From Sagittula marina (lineage in GTDB: Bacteria > Pseudomonadota > Alphaproteobacteria > Rhodobacterales > Rhodobacteraceae), in NCBI RefSeq assembly GCF_014196795.1, contig NZ_JACIEJ010000001.1, positions 186,001-250,000 on the forward strand: a DNA stretch of 64,000 bases. Reading direction: 5' to 3'. Positions 8,447-17,000 of this stretch are shown one piece after another. Under the pieces are notes generated by a model. The model searched no databases. It saw only the letters and a list, made by a program, of their open reading frames with translations, and was not told the origin of the DNA. Numbering within the stretch: the stretch's first letter is position 1; the number at the start of each line of letters is the position of its first letter. A program made the position numbers and the translations under genes.

Positions 8447-10501
8447 ATGCCCCGAGATACCGCCGCACCCCTGGCGTTGCTGAAGGATATCTTTGGCTAC
8501 GATGCCTTTCGTCCCGGACAGGGCGAGATCGTCGATGCCGTGACGGATGGTCAGAACGTGCTGGCCATCATGCCAACGGGTGGCGGGAAATCGCTTTGTT
8601 TTCAGCTTCCTGCGCTGCTGCGGCACGGTGTGACGGTTGTCATCTCGCCACTGATTGCGTTGATGCGCGATCAGGTGCGCGGGCTGCGGGAGGCGGGCGT
8701 GGCGGCCGGGGCGCTGACCTCTGGCAACACGCCGGAGGAAACCGACGCGGTCTGGGACATGCTGCACGCGGGGGAACTGAAACTGCTCTACCTCGCGCCG
8801 GAGCGTCTGGCCAACGCCGGCACGCAGCGCATGTTGTCGCAGGCCGGTGTGTCCATGATCGCCGTGGACGAGGCGCATTGCGTCAGCCAATGGGGCCATG
8901 ATTTCCGCCCCGATTACCTGCGGATCGGTGAACTGCGCCGCGCGCTGGACGTGCCGCTGGCTGCGTTCACCGCGACGGCGGACGAGGAAACGCAGGTCGA
9001 AATGGTCACGCGCCTGTTCGATGGCGTGCAGCCGACGACCTTCCTGCGCGGCTTTGACCGGCCCAACATCCATCTGGCGTTCCAGCCAAAGGACGGCCCG
9101 CGTGCGCAGATCCTCGGCTTTGCCGCGGCACGGCGGGGACAATCGGGTATCGTGTATTGCGGCACCCGGAACAAGACCGAGGGCATCGCGCGCGCGCTGC
9201 GCGACGACGGCCACGCCGCCTGCCACTATCACGGCGGGATGGAGGCCGGGGATCGTCGCGACGTCGAGGAACGCTTTGCCACCGAGGACGGGCTGATCGT
9301 TTGCGCCACGGTGGCCTTTGGCATGGGGGTGGACAAGCCGGACATTCGCTGGGTCGCCCATGCGGACCTGCCCAAATCCATCGAAGGCTATTATCAGGAG
9401 ATCGGTCGCGCCGGGCGCGATGGTGCCCCGGCAGAGACCATGACCCTGTATGGGGCAGAGGACGTGCGCCTGCGGCGCTCGCAGATCGACGAGGGGCTGG
9501 CCCCGCCGGAGCGGCGGCAGGCGGATCACGGGCGTCTGAACGCGCTGCTTGGACTGGCCGAAGCACTTGGGTGCAGACGTCAGGCCTTGCTGGCGTATTT
9601 CGGGGAAGAGGCCGCGCCGTGCGGCAATTGTGACCTGTGCGACCGCCCGCCAGAGCTGTTCGATGGCACCGAAGCAGTCCGCAAGGCGCTGTCCGCTGCG
9701 CTGCGCACGGGCGAAAGCTTTGGCGCGGGGCATCTGATCGACATCCTCCTGGGCAAGGACACCGACAAGGTCCAGCAGCGCAATCATGACCAACTGCCGA
9801 CCTTTGGCGTGGGCAAGGATCTGTCGCGCGGGCAATGGCAGGCGGTCTTTCGCCAGATGATGGGGCGCGACCTGATGCGCCCGGATGCGGAACGCCACGG
9901 CGCTTTGGTGATGACAGACCGCGCCCTGCCGATCCTGCGCGGCGAGGAATCGATTCAGCTGCGCCGTGACGCGGTGGTGAAGGCCGCGGAGCGTCGTCCG
10001 GCGGTGAAGGCATTGGTGAGCGAGGAGCATGGCCCCATGTTCTCGGCCCTGAAGGCGAAGCGCACGGCGCTGGCGCAAGAGGCCCGCGTGCCGCCCTACA
10101 TGATCTTCAACGACAAGACATTGATCGAGATGGCGGAAACCCGCCCCGCCGATCTGGACCAGATGGCACGCATCGGCGGCGTCGGTGCCAAGAAGCTGGA
10201 AAGCTACGGGCGCGCGTTCCTGGAGGTCATCAATGGCGCGGCCCAAGAGGTGCACCCGGTGCGGCGCAAGCTGGCGGCGCGCGGGACAGGGACGCTTTAT
10301 GATGCCTTGCTCGAAGCGCAGGCAGAGCTGCTGCGCGGCGCGGATGGCACGGAAAAGCCGATGTCGTGCAGTGCGTCCTCGCTGGCAAAGCTGGCCGAGA
10401 TCAAACCCGACAGCCTCGAGAAGATCGAGCGATTGATCGGGGACCGCAGGGTGGAACGTTTTGGGAACGCATTTCTGGACGTTCTGCGCGACGCGGGCTA
10501 G
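8447..10501 (+). CDS. recQ: ATP-dependent DNA helicase RecQ
   Basis: 684 residues, normal for RecQ plus HRDC. It is a 3'-5' DNA helicase acting in recombination and fork repair. Seen in order: motif 0 (YDAFRPGQGEIV), Walker A (MPTGGGKS, Lys 48), the DEAH box with the aromatic-rich loop (VDEAHCVSQWGHDFRPDY), motif IV-VI region (IVYCGTRNKTE, HADLPKSIEGYYQEIGRAGRDG), the RecQ-Ct zinc site with its Cys cluster (CGNCDLC plus an upstream Cys), an HRDC domain (residues about 540-590) and a second HRDC-like C-terminal repeat. The start has AGGCGA just upstream. It is followed after 30 bp by yaaA on the same strand. Confidence 0.97.
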   Translation: MPRDTAAPLALLKDIFGYDAFRPGQGEIVDAVTDGQNVLAIMPTGGGKSLCFQLPALLRHGVTVVISPLIALMRDQVRGLREAGVAAGALTSGNTPEETDAVWDMLHAGELKLLYLAPERLANAGTQRMLSQAGVSMIAVDEAHCVSQWGHDFRPDYLRIGELRRALDVPLAAFTATADEETQVEMVTRLFDGVQPTTFLRGFDRPNIHLAFQPKDGPRAQILGFAAARRGQSGIVYCGTRNKTEGIARALRDDGHAACHYHGGMEAGDRRDVEERFATEDGLIVCATVAFGMGVDKPDIRWVAHADLPKSIEGYYQEIGRAGRDGAPAETMTLYGAEDVRLRRSQIDEGLAPPERRQADHGRLNALLGLAEALGCRRQALLAYFGEEAAPCGNCDLCDRPPELFDGTEAVRKALSAALRTGESFGAGHLIDILLGKDTDKVQQRNHDQLPTFGVGKDLSRGQWQAVFRQMMGRDLMRPDAERHGALVMTDRALPILRGEESIQLRRDAVVKAAERRPAVKALVSEEHGPMFSALKAKRTALAQEARVPPYMIFNDKTLIEMAETRPADLDQMARIGGVGAKKLESYGRAFLEVINGAAQEVHPVRRKLAARGTGTLYDALLEAQAELLRGADGTEKPMSCSASSLAKLAEIKPDSLEKIERLIGDRRVERFGNAFLDVLRDAG

Positions 10502-10531
10502 ATCAGGCCTCGGAACAAATGGGGTGATGCG

Positions 10532-11302
10532 ATGCTCGTGGTGATTTCTCCGGCGAAGAAGCTGGATTGGGATGAAAAGCCCGTCGACATGACGGAACCG
10601 ATGTTCGAGACGCATGCGCAGAGTCTTGCGGAAACGGCGCGGGAACTCAGTGTCGGCGATCTCAAGAAGCTGATGCATCTGTCCGATGATCTTGCCAAGC
10701 TGAACCACGATCGGTTCAAGGCGTTCAGCAACACGCCGGGACCAGAGGATCTGCGCCCCGCCGCGCTTGCCTTTGCCGGGGACACCTACCAGGGGCTTGA
10801 GGCCGGGTCGCTGGACGACGACGAGATGCGGTTTGCCCAGGACCACCTGCGGATTTTGTCCGGTCTTTACGGGGCGTTGAAGCCGCGCGACGGCATTCAG
10901 GCCTACCGGCTGGAGATGGGCTCTCGTCTGAAGACGGCGCAGGGCAAGAACCTGTACGAATACTGGGGCGACCGCATCGCGGAGGCCTTGAAGGCAGAGG
11001 CCGACGCGCTGGGCACGGACACGCTGGTGAACTGCGCATCACAGGAATATTTCGGTGCGGTCCCGCCAAAGGCGCTGGGCCTGCGGATCATCACGCCGCA
11101 ATTCATGGAGGACAAGCCCGGCGGGCCGAAGATCGTGTCCTTTTATGCCAAGCGCGCCCGTGGCAGCATGGCGCGCTACATCATTCAGAGGCGACTGACC
11201 GATCCCGAGGGGATCACCGATTTCGACCTTGGCGGCTACAGCTATCAGCCGGATCTGTCGGAGCCGGACAAACCGGTTTTCCTGCGCGCACTGGACACCT
11301 GA
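10532..11302 (+). CDS. yaaA: Peroxide stress protein YaaA (DUF328)
   Basis: 256 residues, the family's usual length. It begins with the invariant MLVVISPAKKLDW and contains GLYGALKPRDGIQAYRLEMG and ANLASQEYF-like NCASQEYF, all YaaA signatures. In E. coli YaaA lowers free intracellular iron under peroxide stress and binds DNA; here that role is inherited by family. It lies 30 bp after recQ, probably co-transcribed. Its stop (11302) directly abuts the stop of the convergent histidine kinase (11303). Confidence 0.93.
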   Translation: MLVVISPAKKLDWDEKPVDMTEPMFETHAQSLAETARELSVGDLKKLMHLSDDLAKLNHDRFKAFSNTPGPEDLRPAALAFAGDTYQGLEAGSLDDDEMRFAQDHLRILSGLYGALKPRDGIQAYRLEMGSRLKTAQGKNLYEYWGDRIAEALKAEADALGTDTLVNCASQEYFGAVPPKALGLRIITPQFMEDKPGGPKIVSFYAKRARGSMARYIIQRRLTDPEGITDFDLGGYSYQPDLSEPDKPVFLRALDT

Positions 11303-13837
11303 TCAGGCGTCATCTTGCCCCTTGTTCAGGAGGTGCCCGGCAAATTGCTGGATCTTGGCAGTGAGTTCTGCCTTGCGCAGGGGTTTGGTCAGATAGTCGG
11401 ACAACCCGGCCTCCATTATGCTCTCGCGGTCGCCGGCCATCGCATGGGCCGTGACCGCGATGATCGGCACGTGAGGCCCGTCGGCCTCCAGCCTGCGAAT
11501 TTCGCGCGTGGCCTGTTTGCCGTCCATGCGCGGCATGGAAATGTCCATGAGGATCAAATCCGGTCGACGTTCGCGGAAGGCCTCCACCGCCTCTACCCCG
11601 TTGTTGGCAAAGCGCAATTCCAACGGCAGGTTCTTTGCCATCTTGGACAGGACAAGCTGGTTGGTCTTGTTGTCCTCGGCCACCAGAACGTCCAGTTTGA
11701 CAGAGCTCGCGGCGGAAGGCGCGGGCGACTGCGGGGCATCGGGCGGCGCACTGCCGGACCTTGGCAACACCTGATGCACCTGCTCCAGCGCGTTGAACAG
11801 AACCCGGCGGGGAACCGGCTTTTGCAGGACCGCGAGCAGGGGGGTGTCGGACGGTCGTCTCACCTGGCCGGGGTTGTCGGCAAAGAGGATGACGGGCACG
11901 TCAAAGTTCGCCTGACGCAGCTGCTGTGCCAGTTCGAGACCCGTCATGTCGGGCAGCTCATGCTCCACCACCAGCAGATCGGTGCCGGTCTGAACGTGGT
12001 CGATCGCCTCTGACCCGGTGGCGCAGTATGAGATTTCCAGACCCAAAAGCGACAACTGCTTGGTCAGGATGGCGCGATGTGGGCTGTGGTCGTCAACCAC
12101 CAGCACGCGCTGCAGCCGTCGGGGCAATTGCGCGGTGTCAAAGGTTTGCGCGTCCTCGGCATCCAGCAAGATGCGCAGGCCGAAACAGCTTCCTTTGCCA
12201 ACCTCGGAATCGACCCAGACCTCTCCCTCCATCAGCTCCACCAGCCGACGTGTGATGGCGAGGCCAAGCCCGGTGCCTTCGAAATTGCGGTTGCGGTCGT
12301 CTTCGACCTGATTGAATTCGCCGAAAACGTGATTGACCTTGTCGGGCGGGATGCCGATTCCGGTGTCTTCGATGGTGATGTGAACGGAAGATCGGCCGTC
12401 AATGTCCGGCGCGCCCACAACACGGATCAGCACATGGCCCTGCACCGTGAATTTGACCGCGTTGCCCAGCAAGTTCGTCAGGATCTGGCGAATGCGTCCG
12501 GGGTCGCCGATGAACCGCGTCGGCAGGAACATGTCGTAGTCCACCAGCAAGGCGATATCCTTGTCGCGCGCAGTGGGTTGCAAAAGCATCACCACTTCGA
12601 GGATGGCCGCCTCCAGATCAAAGGGTTCCGGGTGCAGCGCCAGCTTTTCCGCCTCGATCTTGGAATAATCGAGGATGTCGTTGATGATGACCAGCAATGC
12701 CTCACCCGAGGAGCGGATCGTATCGGCATATAGCTTCTGCTCTGCCGACAGCTCTGTGTCCAACATGAGGTCGGCCATGCCCACCACGCCATTCATCGGC
12801 GTGCGGATTTCGTGGGACATATTGGCGAGAAAGGCGGATTTGGCGCGGTTTGCGGCCTCCGCCCGGATTGTCGCCTCCTTCAGGCGCTGCTGGTCCCTCT
12901 TGATCTGGGTGATGTCCACCCGCAGCCCGACACGCCCGCCGTCTGTTGTTTCGCGCTCGTAGATCCGCAGCCAGCGCCCGTCCTCGAGTTGTTGCTCATG
13001 CTCGATTTCATTGGCGCGGTGCTTGATCAGGCGCTCTTCGAGCCACTCTTCCTCGCGCCCGACCGCATCTGCGTATTGCCCCTGCTTCAGGCCGTATCGC
13101 AGGATCTCCTCGAAGGTTGCGCCGCGTTTCATCGCGGGGGCAGATGGCTTGTAATAGTCCTTGTAGGGGCGGTTGCACATAAGCAGCCTGTCTTCGGCAT
13201 CGTAGATCACGAAGCCGTCTGGCAGTTCCTCTACCGCGGACCACATGCGCATCAGGTCGGTGATGTCCACGGACAGGGACACGACGCCGCCGTCGGGCAA
13301 ATGCCTGTCGCGGACCTTGATGAATCGTCCGTTCCACATCCGCAGGGTCTCATTGGGGATCGGGTCCTGTTCCCACCGGCCCAACATGCGCAATTGCCAG
13401 CCTTGCGCGTCCTCCCCCTGCAAGTCGACGATGCCCTCATCGACCATTGCTGCGAGGACGTTGGCATAGGAGGCCCCCGGTGCGACGCATTCCAACCCCT
13501 CGAAGGCCGACAGATAGGCGGGGTTCGCCAGTTCAAGCCGTCCGTTCCGATTGAACATGGCAAAGCCGTCGCGGATCGTTTCCAGCGCAGACCAAAGCTG
13601 TTCGGTCACCACCTCGATCTTTTCGGTGGCCTGTCCGAGCTCCTGCACAACGCGCTGGTGCTGGGTGCGGACCTGCGCGACCTCGGTCCGGGTTTCGCGG
13701 ATCTCGTGCGACAGCTTGAGCGCATGGTCGCCGAGGCGCCTGTTCGCCTCGAACAGTTCCTTTTGCTTGAGCTCCAGCAGACGTTCGGCCGCCAGACGCG
13801 CGCGCCGTTCCTCGGCCAGACGATCTGCGAGATCCAT
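11303..13837 (-). CDS. Hybrid sensor histidine kinase with two PAS and two receiver domains
   Basis: 844 residues from the ATG at 13837, chosen for the AGGAGG upstream; the frame stays open for 36 more codons but without a site. Order: coiled-coil N terminus (1-80), PAS (about 84-195), PAS (about 200-315), HisKA with phospho-acceptor His 342 (SHEIRTPMNG), HATPase (GNAVKF, DTGIGI, GTGLGL), receiver 1 (about 576-690), receiver 2 (about 715-840). Receiver 2 has the acceptor Asp 765 (LILMDISMPRMDG). Receiver 1 has Glu 625 at that place (LLVVEHELPDMTG), so it probably cannot be phosphorylated. No membrane segment: a soluble sensor. No partner response regulator is adjacent. It is divergent from the macroglobulin operon. 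Confidence 0.92.
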   Translation of the reverse strand: MDLADRLAEERRARLAAERLLELKQKELFEANRRLGDHALKLSHEIRETRTEVAQVRTQHQRVVQELGQATEKIEVVTEQLWSALETIRDGFAMFNRNGRLELANPAYLSAFEGLECVAPGASYANVLAAMVDEGIVDLQGEDAQGWQLRMLGRWEQDPIPNETLRMWNGRFIKVRDRHLPDGGVVSLSVDITDLMRMWSAVEELPDGFVIYDAEDRLLMCNRPYKDYYKPSAPAMKRGATFEEILRYGLKQGQYADAVGREEEWLEERLIKHRANEIEHEQQLEDGRWLRIYERETTDGGRVGLRVDITQIKRDQQRLKEATIRAEAANRAKSAFLANMSHEIRTPMNGVVGMADLMLDTELSAEQKLYADTIRSSGEALLVIINDILDYSKIEAEKLALHPEPFDLEAAILEVVMLLQPTARDKDIALLVDYDMFLPTRFIGDPGRIRQILTNLLGNAVKFTVQGHVLIRVVGAPDIDGRSSVHITIEDTGIGIPPDKVNHVFGEFNQVEDDRNRNFEGTGLGLAITRRLVELMEGEVWVDSEVGKGSCFGLRILLDAEDAQTFDTAQLPRRLQRVLVVDDHSPHRAILTKQLSLLGLEISYCATGSEAIDHVQTGTDLLVVEHELPDMTGLELAQQLRQANFDVPVILFADNPGQVRRPSDTPLLAVLQKPVPRRVLFNALEQVHQVLPRSGSAPPDAPQSPAPSAASSVKLDVLVAEDNKTNQLVLSKMAKNLPLELRFANNGVEAVEAFRERRPDLILMDISMPRMDGKQATREIRRLEADGPHVPIIAVTAHAMAGDRESIMEAGLSDYLTKPLRKAELTAKIQQFAGHLLNKGQDDA

Positions 13838-14014
13838 GCAGGTGCCTCCTGGTTCCGGGGCACTTTTGACCATCTGTGGTGAAAATCCGCTTAAGGTTTG
13901 AAGAGAGGCGCCTGTTTGAGGTGGGTCCGAGGTCAGGTTTCCCACACCCGGCGAATCCTTGCCCAGGGGCGCGGCGCATGCGACGGTGAGGGCATTGAGA
14001 TGAAGGGGAATTTG

Positions 14015-17000
14015 ATGCGTCGTTTTGCCGTGGCCCTGCTGATGGGCGTGCTGACTGTGACCGGAGCCGTGGCCCAGGAGCTTGTACCCGATCGTCGATT
14101 GGTGGTGACCCGTGATGTGGATTTCGCGGGTTCCGACCTTCAGCCACTGTTCGACACGTCACTCGATGCATGTGAGCGGTCTTGCCTGGCTCAGACGGAA
14201 TGCCGTGCATTTACATTTAATTCTCGCAATAACAGCTGTTTTCCAAAGTCGGGCGTGACGGACCGCACGTCTTATGACGGGGCAATTTCGGCGCAAGTGT
14301 TTGAGGCTTCCCGCGCAGATCTGGATCTTGCGCAGAGGCGGTTTGGCGACCTGACGTTTCTGACCGAGCGCGACGTGGAAAACGCGCGGGCCGAAGCGGA
14401 GGCGATGGGCCGGCGCCATGCCAATGGTCAATGGACCGTTGACGCGCTGGAAACCGCCGCGACGGAGGCCTACCAGGCGGGCAACCTGCGCGACGCGATC
14501 CACTGGACGGGGGGCGCGCTGGCGCAAAGCGACAGTGCCCCGCTTTGGCTGCAATATGGCGCGTGGTCCGCCGAATATGCGACCGAGCTGGAGGGCGATG
14601 ACCGCCGCCGTTACGCCGACCGCGCGGTGTTTGCGCCGATCAACGCCTACCTCCGCGCCCAGGCCGTGCCGGAGCAGGCGCAGGCGATGGTGCAGCTGGC
14701 CGAAGCTTTTGACCGAACTGAGCGGGGACGCGACATGATCCCGGCCTTGCGGCTGGCGGAGCGGCTTGCGCCCTCGTCGCAGATCTCCGCGAAACTGGAC
14801 GACGCCATCGGGAAATACGGCTTTCGCATCGTCGATACGGAGGTCGAGGCCGACAGCGCCGATCCACGCATCTGTGCGGAGTTCAACGAACCGCTGGTGC
14901 GCGTCGGACAGGACTACGCTCCATACGTGCGCCTCGCGGATCCACGGCTGGCCGTGACGCAGGACGACACGCGGCTGTGCATCTCTGGTGTGACGCACGG
15001 TTCGCGCCACACGATCACATTCCGCGCGGGCCTGCCGTCCGCCGACGGCGAAGAACTGGTCAAGGACGTGGAGATCACGGCCTATGTGCGCGACCGCTCT
15101 CCTGCCGTCAGCTTTCCGGGGCGCGCCTACGTGTTGCCGCGCGCGGCGGATGCGGGGCTGCCCATTCAGACGGTCAACACGTCCGAGGTCCTGCTGACCC
15201 TGCGCCGCGTCTCTGACCGCAATATGATCCGTGCCATTCAAAACGATTATTTCGGACGGCCTTTGGGCCAATATGAAGAAGACTATTTCGCCAGCGAACT
15301 GGCCGAAGAGATCTGGACCGGCACGGGCGAGGTTCAAAACGAGCTGAACACCGACATGGTGACGCGCCTGCCCATGGGAGAGGCCGTGGGCGATCTGCCC
15401 GCCGGGGTCTACGCGCTGACCGCGCAAACGCCTGACGATCTGGAGGGCGAGGCGCGCGCGACGCAGTGGTTCGTGCTTTCGGACATTGGGCTGACCACGA
15501 TGGAAGGCACCGACGGGCTGACCGTTTTCGCCCGTGATCTGGGCACGGCAGAGCCGCTCGCCGGGCTGGAGGTTACGCTGCTGGCCCGCGCCAACCGACC
15601 GCTGGACGTCACGACCACGGATGCAGAGGGCATCGCGCGCTTTGCCCCCGGTCTGCTGCGCGGCACCGATGGTTCTGCGGCCGCGCTGCTGATGGCGCAG
15701 ATGGGGGAGGAAGACCTTGCGTTTCTGTCGCTCACCGATCCGGCGTTTGATCTGTCCGACCGGGGCGTCACCGGGCGTGCGCCCGCTGGGCCGATCGATA
15801 CGTTCCTTGCCACCGACCGTGGGGCCTATCGGGCCGGAGAGGTCATTCACCTGACCGCTTTGCTGCGGGATCCGCAGGCCGAGGCGTTGCCCGATGTGCC
15901 GCTGACCGCCGTGCTGACGCGCCCCGATGGTGTGGAATATTCGCGCCATATCTCTGACGGTGCGGGTGCGGGCGGCCACGTGTTTGACCTGCCGCTGGCC
16001 CCATCGGTGCCGCGTGGCACGTGGCAGGTTGCGGTTTTTGCCGATCCCAAGGGGGAGGCGCTGACCTCCACCCGCGTGCTGGTCGAGGATTTTGTGCCGG
16101 AGCGCATCGACTTTACGCTCGATCTGCCCGACGGCGCGATCAATCCGCTCGCGCCGCCGGACCTGACGGTTGCGGCGCGCTATCTTTTTGGCGCGCCGGG
16201 GGCGGACCTGTCCATCGAGGGGGAGCTGCGGCTGTCCACGCGGAGCACGCTCGACGCCTTTCCCGGCTATCGCTTCGGTCGCCATGACGACGAGGCCGAC
16301 TATCGCACCGAGAGCTTTGCCGCCGACCTGACCACCGACGCCGCAGGCCAGGCCACGCTCGACCTGCCATTGCCGGATATCGACCCGCAGGGCCGTCCCA
16401 TGCAGGCGCGCATCACGCTGCGCATGGCGGAGATGTCGGGCCGTCCGGTGGAGCGCAGCATCACCCGTGACGTGGCCCCGCCGACCGCGATGATCGGCAT
16501 CAAGCCCGCCGCCGAGACCTTTGCCGAGGGTGAAACCGCGCGCTTTGACCTGCTGGCCGTGGGCCCCGATCTGGCCGCCACGGATATGGATGTGACATGG
16601 ACGGTGAACCGCGTGCGCACCCGCTATCAATGGTATCAAAACTATGGCTCCTGGTATTGGGAGCCGGTTACGACCCGCAGCTCTGTCGCGCGGGGCGAGG
16701 TGTCTTTGGGCGCTGAGCCTGTCACCGTCGAGGCGCCGCTGGATTGGGGCAACTACGAGATCGTGGTGGAACGCAAGGGCGGCGCATACCTGTCCGCCTC
16801 GACCACCGTGTCCGCAGGTTGGTACGCCCCGGCCACTGCCGAAGAGACGCCCGACATGCTGGAGCTGTCGCTTGACAAGGACGCCTACCGCGAGGGCGAA
16901 ACCGCAAGCCTGCGCATGGTCCCGCGCTACGCCGGCAAGGCCTTGGTGACGGTGCTGGCCGACCGCGTCGTGTCCATGCAGGCGATAGATGTCGTCGAGG

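Noticed and set aside
10512-10545. GGAAC before yaaA as an EcfG promoter
   Set aside because: The bases 16-17 nt downstream do not read NGTT, and the gene is only 30 bp after recQ.
8357-10846. Antisense open frame (829 codons) opposite recQ
   Set aside because: Shadow of recQ and yaaA; recQ motifs prove the plus strand.
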